This document shows, piece after piece, positions 6,594 through 12,613 of a DNA stretch of 18,859 bases. The notes beneath the pieces are model-generated. The model ran no database searches, was not told the origin of the DNA, and saw only the letters and a program-made list of their open reading frames with translations. Made by a program: the position numbers and the translations under genes. This DNA comes from Candidatus Woesearchaeota archaeon (GTDB taxonomy: Archaea > Nanobdellota > Nanobdellia > Woesearchaeales > WJKL01). The first letter of the stretch is position 1. Every line of letters begins with the position of its first letter. Location of the stretch: the NCBI GenBank assembly GCA_014729145.1, contig WJKL01000015.1, positions 1 to 18,859 of the forward strand. The letters run 5' to 3'.

Positions 6594-7478
6594 TCAACTC
6601 ATTTGAGGTATATTTTCAATTATTTCTTTAAATATCTTTTTATATTTTGGTTTTGTTTCTATTATTGGCTTTAGATTCACAAGAGCTTCAACAAAAGCCT
6701 TATCATAAGGAAGTTTTCCAAGTACAGAGGTGTTGTATTTATCTGCAAGAGACTCTAGCTTTTTGGTAAATTCTTTATTGATATCCCATTTATTTATTAC
6801 AAGACCATAAGGTATGTTGAAATGTTCTACTACCTGCAGTGCTCTTTGAAGGTCATTTAATGCGGAGGGTGTAGGTTCGGTTACTGCAATTATATAATCG
6901 CTGCCCTGAATAGAGGCAACAACAGGACAGCCTATGCCTGCTGCAGAATCTATAATCATAATATCTGCTTTTTCTTTTTTGGCTAGTTTTTCAGCTTTTT
7001 CTTTTAAGACAGTTACTGTTTTTCCTGAACCTGATTCCCCTATATTTAACTGACCTGAGATAATAGGGAACCCATAATCTGTTTTTCCCTGGCTTATAGA
7101 AGCATTTTCTATCTTTTCCATCTTTACAGTTCCCTTTGGAAAAGCCAACTGGCATGCTCCGCATCCTTCGCAGAGAAACCTATTTATTACTGGTTTTTGG
7201 TTTTTTTTATCCCAAATTATTGCTCCGAAAGCGCATACATCTATTTTATCTTTGCATTTAGGGCAAGAATCTGAAATGATTTTTGCTTTTTCTATAGTCT
7301 TTATCTTTTTTGTTTTTTCAAATTTTTTAACTCCCAAAACTAAAGCAAGATTTGGAGCATCTACATCACAGTCAGCTGTTACTATTTTATTATTTTTTGA
7401 TAGAAGAACAGCTAAAGAAGCGGTCAAGGTAGATTTTCCTACTCCTCCTTTTCCTGAAAGTATAGTTATTGTTTTCAT
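6594..7478 (-). CDS. MinD/Mrp-type ATPase with partly degenerated ferredoxin insert
   Basis: This 294-residue P-loop ATPase of the MinD/Mrp/Nbp35-like group has a deviant Walker A (SGKGGVGKST, residues 8-17), a second switch region IIDSAAGIGCP, and a ferredoxin domain inserted at about residues 68-118. The insert departs from two complete C-x2-C-x2-C-x3-C motifs. The first reads C72, C75, Lys78, C82 and the second C103, C106, C109, Phe113. In the usual crossed ligand arrangement the second cluster (C103, C106, C109, C82) is intact while the first has lost two ligands. Related MinD-type ATPases with ferredoxin domains sit beside NifX-like genes in anaerobes and are thought to act in Fe-S or cofactor assembly. 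It is not a septum-site MinD. The start is one base after the J-domain gene. Confidence 0.85.
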   Translation of the reverse strand: MKTITILSGKGGVGKSTLTASLAVLLSKNNKIVTADCDVDAPNLALVLGVKKFEKTKKIKTIEKAKIISDSCPKCKDKIDVCAFGAIIWDKKNQKPVINRFLCEGCGACQLAFPKGTVKMEKIENASISQGKTDYGFPIISGQLNIGESGSGKTVTVLKEKAEKLAKKEKADIMIIDSAAGIGCPVVASIQGSDYIIAVTEPTPSALNDLQRALQVVEHFNIPYGLVINKWDINKEFTKKLESLADKYNTSVLGKLPYDKAFVEALVNLKPIIETKPKYKKIFKEIIENIPQMS

Positions 7479-7479
7479 T

Positions 7480-7824
7480 TTAAGGCCATATAGATTTATT
7501 TTTCATATCATAAAAATGATGATGAAGCCATTCCTGATATGTTTTTCCCAGTTCTTCAATAGGTTCTCCAATAAATTCCTCTACTAAATCATTGTCTTCA
7601 AGAAGCTTTGAATTGTCTTTTTTTCCTCTTAGATATATTTTAGCTTCAAGGATTAACTGGAATTTTTTGATCGTATTTGAATCCTCGGGATTTTTGTCGG
7701 GATGATATTTGAATGCTTTTTTCTTATATGCTCTTTTTATTTCTTCTATATTGACATAAACTTGTTCTGCCAAGCCTAATACCTTTTTTGCTCTTTGTTC
7801 AAGACTTTCTGTTTTTGTTTTCAT
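7480..7824 (-). CDS. J-domain (DnaJ-like) co-chaperone
   Basis: This 114-residue protein has a J domain at about residues 8-65, with the essential HPD motif at 41-43 flanked by a basic helix (IKRAYKKKAFKYHPDK). There is no Gly/Phe region, zinc-finger domain or substrate-binding domain, so it is a J-domain-only protein that would stimulate an Hsp70 ATPase. It lies between two MinD-type ATPase genes, overlapping the upstream one by 4 bases (ATGA) and ending one base before the downstream start. That position suggests a chaperone step in cluster or cofactor transfer, analogous in role (not in sequence) to HscB. Its partner is not encoded in the window. Confidence 0.88.
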   Translation of the reverse strand: MKTKTESLEQRAKKVLGLAEQVYVNIEEIKRAYKKKAFKYHPDKNPEDSNTIKKFQLILEAKIYLRGKKDNSKLLEDNDLVEEFIGEPIEELGKTYQEWLHHHFYDMKNKSIWP

Positions 7825-8657
7825 TTTATTTCCTGTATAATATTGTTTATTGATTTATGCTGGATAGGTTTTCCTCTTGAATAAGCTTTTAGTATTTCTT
7901 TTTTGTAAGGAACTTCTGCAATGATCTTTGTATTGTATTCTTCAGCAGCCTTATGTATTAAAGACTTATCTCCTATATCTGCCCTGTTTAAGACAATAAC
8001 AGCGGGAACTTTTAGTTTTTTGCAGAGATTTAATATCAATTTCAAGTCAGCTGCCCCCAATGGTGTTGGTTCGGTTACAGCCAAAGCCAGATCACAGCCG
8101 AGTAATGCGGAAATCACACTACAGTGAGTTCCGGCAGCAGTATCTATGAAAATATAATCATAGTTTTCTTGTTTTTTGAGGCTGAATTTTTTTAATGCAT
8201 TGACAATTGGAGAAGCTTCTTCATATCCCGGCCTCATCTCCCCCCCATTATAATCAATATTATAGTTTTTTCCAGAATAGATTTGGCCGATTATTTGTTT
8301 GTCTTTAGATATTGCTTTTGTAGGGCAGGCAATCATGCATGCAGAGCAGCCGATGCATAGATCCTGGACAAAGATAGGGTATTTATCTTTTACAGAGAGT
8401 ATTGCGTTTTCCCTGCAGACTTCAGCGCATCTTCCGCATTTAGTACATTTGCTTAAATCCCATTTTGGGATTATCTGAAATACATCCTTTTCTTTTTTTC
8501 TTTTTATTGAAAGAATAAGATGATCATTAGGGCAGTCTGTGTCTGCATCTATCAATAAAATCTTTTTTGATTTTGCAAGTTCAACTGCCAAGGCTGTGGA
8601 GACAGTAGATTTTCCTGTTCCACCTTTTCCTCCTGTTATTGCTATTTTTTTAGTCAT
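7821..8657 (-). CDS. MinD/Mrp-type ATPase with two [4Fe-4S] motifs
   Basis: This 278-residue ATPase is a paralogue of the gene at 6594-7478. The deviant Walker A GGKGGTGKST is at residues 9-18 and IFIDTAAGTHC is the second phosphate-binding region. The inserted ferredoxin domain is complete: Cys71, 74, 77, 81 and Cys101, 104, 107, 111, enough for two [4Fe-4S] clusters. Such proteins are P-loop ATPases linked to Fe-S or metallocofactor handling in anaerobes. The start overlaps the NifX-like gene by 8 bases, and the stop overlaps the J-domain gene start by 4. Two such ATPases side by side may form a heterodimer, which is inference. Confidence 0.9.
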   Translation of the reverse strand: MTKKIAITGGKGGTGKSTVSTALAVELAKSKKILLIDADTDCPNDHLILSIKRKKEKDVFQIIPKWDLSKCTKCGRCAEVCRENAILSVKDKYPIFVQDLCIGCSACMIACPTKAISKDKQIIGQIYSGKNYNIDYNGGEMRPGYEEASPIVNALKKFSLKKQENYDYIFIDTAAGTHCSVISALLGCDLALAVTEPTPLGAADLKLILNLCKKLKVPAVIVLNRADIGDKSLIHKAAEEYNTKIIAEVPYKKEILKAYSRGKPIQHKSINNIIQEIK

Positions 8658-9075
8658 GCTTGCTGTCTTCTTTTTCTACGCCGTATCCTTTTCCTTTTCC
8701 AGGACTGCAGAAATCTTCTCCTGATTCCAGCTTGTCTTTTATGAATTTCTGGATTACATCATCTATTTTTCCATGGATTCCGGTTATTAATTTGATATCA
8801 AACTGGTCAAAGAGCTGCTTTGCCCTAAATCCAGCTCCTCCTGCTATCACACAGTCCACTTGTTTTTCTTTGAAGAATTTTGGAAGAAAGCCTGTAGCAT
8901 GTCCTGGATTTTCTATAATTTTTTTGCTTTTTACTTCTTTGTTTTCTATCTCAACAATAGTAAATTCAGGGCATCTTCCAAAATGTTCAGATACATTTTC
9001 ATTGTCTGTTGATATTGCTATTTTTCGAAAAGACTTTGTCTTTTCATCTTCTTTATTATCATTCGAAAGTTTCAT
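8650..9075 (-). CDS. NifX/NifY-like dinitrogenase iron-molybdenum cofactor domain protein
   Basis: This 141-residue protein has one dinitrogenase FeMo-cofactor biosynthesis domain (about residues 17-118). The marker HFGRCPEF is at 31-38 and a Gly-rich loop AGGAGFRA near 88-95. In nitrogen fixers such proteins carry FeMo-co or NifB-co. In organisms without nitrogenase, as suggested here by the lack of nif structural genes in the window, the domain probably binds some other Fe-S species. A charged N-terminal tail (1-16) and a Cys/Gly-containing C-terminus (SGEDFCSPGKGKG) frame the domain. AGGAGG (9081-9086) overlapping the previous stop is a strong ribosome binding site, so the start at 9075 is well supported. 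Confidence 0.88.
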   Translation of the reverse strand: MKLSNDNKEDEKTKSFRKIAISTDNENVSEHFGRCPEFTIVEIENKEVKSKKIIENPGHATGFLPKFFKEKQVDCVIAGGAGFRAKQLFDQFDIKLITGIHGKIDDVIQKFIKDKLESGEDFCSPGKGKGYGVEKEDSKHD

Positions 9076-9084
9076 TTTTTCCTC

Positions 9085-9795
9085 CTAAGCTTTTATAATA
9101 ATTTCATCAAAATAATCTTTTAATTTTTCCTTGAATTCTTCAAAAAAACCTGGTTTAAGTGTGTCTTTTTTTTCATATTCTGGATCTATGTTGTTATTGG
9201 GGAGAAATTTTTGGATAACATATCTCTTAGAGCCTTTTAACTGCTCTGCTATAGCATATATATCTTCTTTAGTCAGTAATCCAGGAACGAAAGTTGTCCT
9301 GAATTCATAATCAACCCCTGATTTTTGGATTATGTTTATGGTTTTTTTTATATTATCAAGAATCTTTTTTTTGTCTCCAGATTTTCCTATTACTTGGTAA
9401 TATTTCTTTTCCTCTAACGGAGCTTTAATATCCATTGCAAGGTAATCAACAAGATTATCATCAATTAGTTGTTTGATCATTTCAGGGTTTGTACCATTTG
9501 TCTCAAGCTCAACAAGAAAACCCTTGTCTTTTATTCTTTTGATGAAAGCGGGAAGTTCTTTGTGCAAAGTAGGCTCTCCGCCGGTTATAGCTATGCCATC
9601 TATCCATTTTCTTTTCTTTTCTATATAGTCAATAATCTCTTTTTCAGTTATATCTGGTATCTTATCTGGATTAAGAACAAGGTCTTTGTTATGGCAGAAA
9701 GGGCATCTGAAATTACATCCTCCTGTAAAAACTACACTAACTATCTTTTCAGGATATTCTATCAATGAAGATTTGTTAAATCCCTTGAATTTCAT
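9085..9795 (-). CDS. Radical SAM activating enzyme (NrdG/PflA-like)
   Basis: This 236-residue radical SAM protein carries the cluster motif CNFRCPFC (Cys27, Cys31, Cys34), a TGGEPT SAM-binding motif at about residues 75-80, and the conserved LETNG at 97-101. It belongs to the family often named anaerobic ribonucleoside-triphosphate reductase activating protein. Members install a glycyl radical on a partner enzyme using SAM and a [4Fe-4S] cluster. No glycyl radical enzyme is in the window, so either the partner is elsewhere or this copy serves the surrounding Fe-S operon. It starts 5 bases after the stop of the larger NifX-like gene, with no clear ribosome binding site. Confidence 0.87.
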   Translation of the reverse strand: MKFKGFNKSSLIEYPEKIVSVVFTGGCNFRCPFCHNKDLVLNPDKIPDITEKEIIDYIEKKRKWIDGIAITGGEPTLHKELPAFIKRIKDKGFLVELETNGTNPEMIKQLIDDNLVDYLAMDIKAPLEEKKYYQVIGKSGDKKKILDNIKKTINIIQKSGVDYEFRTTFVPGLLTKEDIYAIAEQLKGSKRYVIQKFLPNNNIDPEYEKKDTLKPGFFEEFKEKLKDYFDEIIIKA

Positions 9796-9800
9796 TTTGA

Positions 9801-10472
9801 TTATTTTTTGACTTCAACAGGGCTTATTCCTGCTCCTCCTGTTCTCATTGGAGCTCCGCATTTTGGGCATTTTATCTGGCTGCAGTCAATTCCTTTTGGT
9901 GCAGGCATGCTGTAACTGCATTTTGTGCAGACGCATCTATCTATAGTTTCCTGTCCTGGATTTTGTTTTAATCCTGGATTCTGGATAGCTCCTCTTCCAT
10001 GGCCTTGGCCTTGTCTATCAGATAGCCTTCTTCCTAATCCTTGGCCTTGACCTTGTCCTGCTCCACCCATACCCATGTGCTGTGGTCCAGTAGGAGTTGA
10101 GATCTCTTTTAATTCTCCTTTAATGTATTTCTTAACAGCATCTTTTATCTTTCCTTCTGTTTGATAAACCTTGATATCTAACTGATTAAAAACATCAAAA
10201 GCTCTTGGTCCAAAATTTGAGCCAATTACTGCTTTTACATCCTGGTCTGCAATTAATTTTGCTGCTGATATTCCAGCTCCTCCTGCCTGCTGTGCTGCTG
10301 TATTTTTTATTGCTTTTGCATGTTTCATCTTATTGTTTTCTATTTCAACAATCATAAAATAAGGACATCTTCCAAATCTTGCATCAATATCACCTTTTAT
10401 ATCATTTTCTGATGCACTTACTGCTATCTTGATTGTGTTTTTATCTTTTTCTTCTTTTTCTTTTTCTGGCAT
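9801..10472 (-). CDS. NifX-like protein with Gly-rich linker and C-terminal zinc ribbon
   Basis: This 223-residue protein has three parts. Residues 13-120 are a dinitrogenase cofactor domain, with RFGRCPYF at 32-39 and an AGGAG loop. About 126-175 is a low-complexity linker rich in Gly and Gln. The C-terminus is a six-cysteine ribbon (Cys180, 182, 185, 197, 202, 205; spacing C-x-C-x2-C-x11-C-x4-C-x2-C). The same ribbon ends the next two genes upstream in the operon. It probably carries an Fe-S or metal species, by family. GGAGGTAATC sits just before the ATG at 10472 and fixes the start inside the 3' end of the transporter gene, giving a 32-base overlap. Confidence 0.85.
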   Translation of the reverse strand: MPEKEKEEKDKNTIKIAVSASENDIKGDIDARFGRCPYFMIVEIENNKMKHAKAIKNTAAQQAGGAGISAAKLIADQDVKAVIGSNFGPRAFDVFNQLDIKVYQTEGKIKDAVKKYIKGELKEISTPTGPQHMGMGGAGQGQGQGLGRRLSDRQGQGHGRGAIQNPGLKQNPGQETIDRCVCTKCSYSMPAPKGIDCSQIKCPKCGAPMRTGGAGISPVEVKK

Positions 10473-11523
10473 TTTGATTACCTCCTGTGGCTTTTCTGGT
10501 CATAAAACTGCCGCATTCTGGACATTTTATTTTATAGCAGGGAGTTCCTGCTTTATGTGGGATTATTTTTCCGCATTTTAGACAAGTACATTTTCCGCCT
10601 GGCCCTAATGCTCTTCCCCCCATCCTTCCTTTCCATTCTGTCCTGACTCCAAATGCTCCTTTAAATGATTCCTCTCTTATCTCGTGTGATTCTATCTGGA
10701 TAACTATATATTCTACTGGAGCTACTTCTTCCTGTACCTTCTTTTCAAGATCCTTAGTTATAGAAGAAGCCTGGTCTACTTTTAGTTTAGGGTCAAGCTT
10801 TATTTTTAATTCTGCAAAAACAGCCGAGCCTAATTTCTGAGTTTTAAGATTTACCAGTTCTATTTTTTCTCTTTTAATAATATCTTTTATCTGGTTTTCT
10901 ACCTCTTCATCTGCACTTACATCTAAAAGACTGTCTGTTGTTTTCTTTCCCAGAGAGATAGATTCCACTAATATGTAAACTCCTATCAACAATGCAATAA
11001 TTGAATCAAGATGAATCCAATATCTTGTAAGGAAAAGACCAATAAAAACAGATAATGAAGCAAGGACATCTATTCTTGAATGTTTTCCATCTGCTAACAG
11101 AGCCATACTTTCATATTTTTTTCCAAACTTTATCTTTAGCCTAGCCATTATCTCGTTAATCACTGCTGAGAATCCCATCACTCCTAATGTTAATGGAGTA
11201 ATGAACAGCTCTTTTACTGTAAAGAAATTGGTTATAGCCCCGTAAATAATCCAAACAGATGTTCCTAATAGAACTAGAGTTATCAATAATCCTGCAAATA
11301 CTTCTGCCTTATAATGGCCGTAAGGATGTTTTTTGTCAACTGGTTTTTTTGCTGCTCTTATCCCCCCATAAGAAATTGCTGAGGTTATGATATCCATCCC
11401 TGAATGTATTCCTTCTGCAATAACTGCTGAGGATTTACTTAATATACCTACAGCTATCTTAAAGATTGACAAAAATATATTTGAGATTATTGCGATTAAT
11501 GATATTTTTTCTTTTTCTTCCAT
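10441..11523 (-). CDS. CDF-family cation efflux transporter with C-terminal zinc ribbon
   Basis: This 360-residue cation diffusion facilitator exports divalent metals (Zn, Fe, Co or Mn) against protons. About six membrane helices lie in residues 6-190. Transport-site residues are His40 and Asp44 in the second helix (HSGMD) and His148 and Asp152 in the fifth (HSRID), an HD-HD set more typical of zinc carriers. A cytoplasmic domain follows (about 200-285). Unlike ordinary FieF/YiiP proteins of about 300 residues it adds a six-Cys ribbon (312, 314, 317, 329, 334, 337) and a basic tail KRKRRKR. One base separates it from the DUF134 stop. The metal is not determinable from sequence; the operon suggests iron or zinc. 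Confidence 0.88.
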   Translation of the reverse strand: MEEKEKISLIAIISNIFLSIFKIAVGILSKSSAVIAEGIHSGMDIITSAISYGGIRAAKKPVDKKHPYGHYKAEVFAGLLITLVLLGTSVWIIYGAITNFFTVKELFITPLTLGVMGFSAVINEIMARLKIKFGKKYESMALLADGKHSRIDVLASLSVFIGLFLTRYWIHLDSIIALLIGVYILVESISLGKKTTDSLLDVSADEEVENQIKDIIKREKIELVNLKTQKLGSAVFAELKIKLDPKLKVDQASSITKDLEKKVQEEVAPVEYIVIQIESHEIREESFKGAFGVRTEWKGRMGGRALGPGGKCTCLKCGKIIPHKAGTPCYKIKCPECGSFMTRKATGGNQNARKRKRRKR

Positions 11524-11524
11524 T

Positions 11525-12007
11525 TTATCCTCTTGTCATTTGAGTTCCGCATTTAGGGCATTTCATATCATAACAGGGCTGGCCTCTTTGATGAGGAACT
11601 TCTTTTCCGCATTTAGGGCATCTGCAAACTCCTGAAGGGCCTGCTGCAAATCCTCCGCCCATTCTTCCTCGGCCTTGGCCTCCTTGTCCTCTGCCTGCGC
11701 CTCTTCCTGGTTGTTTTACCATCTGATAATTACCTCCTTGTATTCTTATTGCTTTGCCGTTTACAATTGCATCTGCAATCTTTTTTCTTGCAGTATCTAT
11801 AAGCCTTGCAAATGTAGGCTGGGAGATATTCATCTTTTTTGCTGCTTTTGTCTGATCAATATCTTCAAAATCCTTTAATCTTACTGCTTCGAATTCCCCC
11901 ATAGTCAAGACTACTTCATTCATTGCTGAAAGTCTTATTCCTGCCGGCTTGAAATGAGTAGTTCCCGGCTGGAATCTAATCCTTCTTTGTCTTCTTGGTC
12001 TTGGCAT
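11525..12007 (-). CDS. DUF134 (UPF0251) HTH protein with C-terminal zinc ribbon
   Basis: This 160-residue protein shows the DUF134/UPF0251 family at residues 1-97: a basic start (MPRPRRQRRI), a conserved LTMGEFEAVRLKD segment, and a helix-turn-helix (QTKAAKKMNISQPTFARLIDTAR, residues 52-74) like sigma factor region 4. It is a likely DNA-binding protein. After a Gly/Arg-rich linker (about 100-125) comes the six-Cys ribbon (Cys128, 130, 133, 145, 150, 153) shared with the two downstream genes. As second gene of the operon it is a good candidate for the regulator that binds the palindromes in the operon promoter, perhaps sensing metal or Fe-S through the ribbon. That role is inference. Confidence 0.87.
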   Translation of the reverse strand: MPRPRRQRRIRFQPGTTHFKPAGIRLSAMNEVVLTMGEFEAVRLKDFEDIDQTKAAKKMNISQPTFARLIDTARKKIADAIVNGKAIRIQGGNYQMVKQPGRGAGRGQGGQGRGRMGGGFAAGPSGVCRCPKCGKEVPHQRGQPCYDMKCPKCGTQMTRG

Positions 12008-12035
12008 TTTTTATTTAAAAATAAAATAAAAAAAT

Positions 12036-12371
12036 TTATTTTTGTTTTTTTATTTCTTCTAGTCTTTTCTTTATATCATCCATCTCTTGTTTAAGTATTT
12101 TCTGTTCTTCTTCAATTGCTTTTGCTTCCTGTTTCAGTGCTTCTTTTTCTGTCGCTGGTTCTCTATATACTGGTGTAACTTGTGCTGGAGCTACTGCAAA
12201 TCTAGGTCTTAGCATTCCTCTTGGATTGTAGGCTGTTGCTCTTCCAAAACCTCTGCCTCTTCCGAATCCTGGGTTTGCATATCCTGGTGCACTAAAACCA
12301 TTGCAAAAGCCCATTCCTCTTCCTGTCATAGGTCCCTGGCCATTTGGTCCTGTTCTGTCTCCTTGTGGCAT
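12036..12371 (-). CDS. DUF5320-like Gly-rich protein with C-terminal coiled coil
   Basis: This 111-residue protein begins MPQGDRTGPNGQGPMTGRG, the hallmark of the small Gly/Arg-rich DUF5320 proteins that accompany DUF134, NifX-like and MinD-type genes in anaerobes. Residues 1-60 are low-complexity Gly/Arg/Pro with one cysteine (Cys23). Residues 75-111 form a Lys/Glu-rich coiled coil. Function is unknown. It is the first gene of the operon: GGAGGATGA precedes its ATG, and a TATA box with palindromic operators lies upstream. The next gene starts after 28 AT-rich bases. Confidence 0.8.
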   Translation of the reverse strand: MPQGDRTGPNGQGPMTGRGMGFCNGFSAPGYANPGFGRGRGFGRATAYNPRGMLRPRFAVAPAQVTPVYREPATEKEALKQEAKAIEEEQKILKQEMDDIKKRLEEIKKQK

Positions 12372-12386
12372 TTTGTTTCATCCTCC

Positions 12387-12401
12387 GGCGGAATTACCGC
12401 C
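12387..12401 (-). promoter_or_regulatory. Leader hairpin abutting the ribosome binding site of the redox operon
   Basis: GGCGG-AATTA-CCGCC is a perfect 5-bp GC stem with a 5-base loop in otherwise AT-rich DNA. In the - strand transcript it ends directly at the GGAGGATGA ribosome binding site (12386-12378). It could set ribosome access or protect the 5' end of the mRNA. Confidence 0.45.
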
Positions 12402-12411
12402 ATTTTATTTT

Positions 12412-12423
12412 GAATACTTATTC
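12412..12423 (-). promoter_or_regulatory. Putative operator, promoter-distal copy (GAATA-N2-TATTC)
   Basis: GAATACTTATTC has perfect 5-base arms and sits just downstream of the predicted transcription start (near 12426). Its centre is 24 bases from that of the second copy at 12436-12447, placing the two copies on nearly the same helix face. Confidence 0.4.
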
Positions 12424-12432
12424 ATTATTAAT

Positions 12433-12450
12433 TATGAATATATATTCATA
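12433..12450 (-). promoter_or_regulatory. Putative operator overlapping the TATA box of the redox operon
   Basis: TATGAATATATATTCATA is a perfect 18-base palindrome containing GAATA-N2-TATTC. It touches the TATA box and lies between it and the predicted transcription start, so a bound protein would block initiation. The DUF134 HTH protein encoded second in the operon is the natural candidate binder. Confidence 0.45.
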
Positions 12451-12456
12451 TATAAA
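12449..12456 (-). promoter_or_regulatory. TATA box of the 11-gene redox operon
   Basis: On the - strand TTTATATA is preceded by GAAACA, a plausible BRE. Transcription should start near 12426, leaving a leader of about 55 nt before the ATG at 12371. No other clear promoter is seen between the genes of the operon. Confidence 0.5.
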
Positions 12457-12501
12457 TGTTTCGGTTTTGTTTTATAAGGGTTTTAAAAAGCCTCAGGTAA
12501 A

Positions 12502-12550
12502 GTTGGTATCACTTCGCTCACCAACAGACCTTCGGTTTATAGAATAAACC
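12502..12550. other. Two adjacent stem-loops between divergent genes
   Basis: Stem 1 is GTTGGT (12502-12507) with ACCAAC (12520-12525). Stem 2 is GGTTTAT (12534-12540) with ATAAACC (12544-12550) around a 3-base loop. ACC-TTC-GGT between them could pair instead and compete with stem 2. The element lies just outside both promoters of a divergent pair, so it is not obviously in either leader. It could be a small RNA or an insulating or structural element. It lacks tRNA features. Confidence 0.35.
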
Positions 12551-12570
12551 TCAAGTTTATAAAGCAAGAA

Positions 12571-12579
12571 AACATATAT
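12571..12579 (+). promoter_or_regulatory. Possible TATA box of the 946-residue protein gene
   Basis: AACATATAT after an A-rich stretch is centred about 40 bases before the ATG at 12614. It would give a short leader holding GGAG (12605-12608). A second candidate, TTTATAAA, lies at 12556-12563. Confidence 0.35.
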
Positions 12580-12613
12580 CTCTACATGTAAAAGGGGCTA
12601 TTTTGGAGAAAAA

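Noticed and set aside
6594..8657. MinD cell-division site selection proteins
   Set aside because: Both have inserted ferredoxin motifs and lie among Fe-S genes, and there is no MinC/MinE or C-terminal amphipathic membrane-targeting helix.
8660..9088. A 142-codon open frame on the + strand, Ser/Phe/Pro-rich
   Set aside because: It is the antisense of the well-supported NifX-like gene, with a composition typical of reversed Lys/Glu codons and no homology I recognise.
10000..10070. Repeated CCTTGGCCTTG-like units considered as a DNA repeat or CRISPR
   Set aside because: They are codon-level repeats of the Gly/Gln linker in the NifX-like protein, irregular and without spacers.
8650..10472. Nitrogen fixation locus
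   Set aside because: The cofactor-domain proteins resemble NifX/NifY, but no nifH, nifD, nifK, nifB or nifE/N is present, and such domains are common in non-fixing anaerobes.
12502..12550. Stem-loops considered as a tRNA or tRNA fragment
   Set aside because: No acceptor stem, no T-loop GTTCRA motif and no cloverleaf could be formed.
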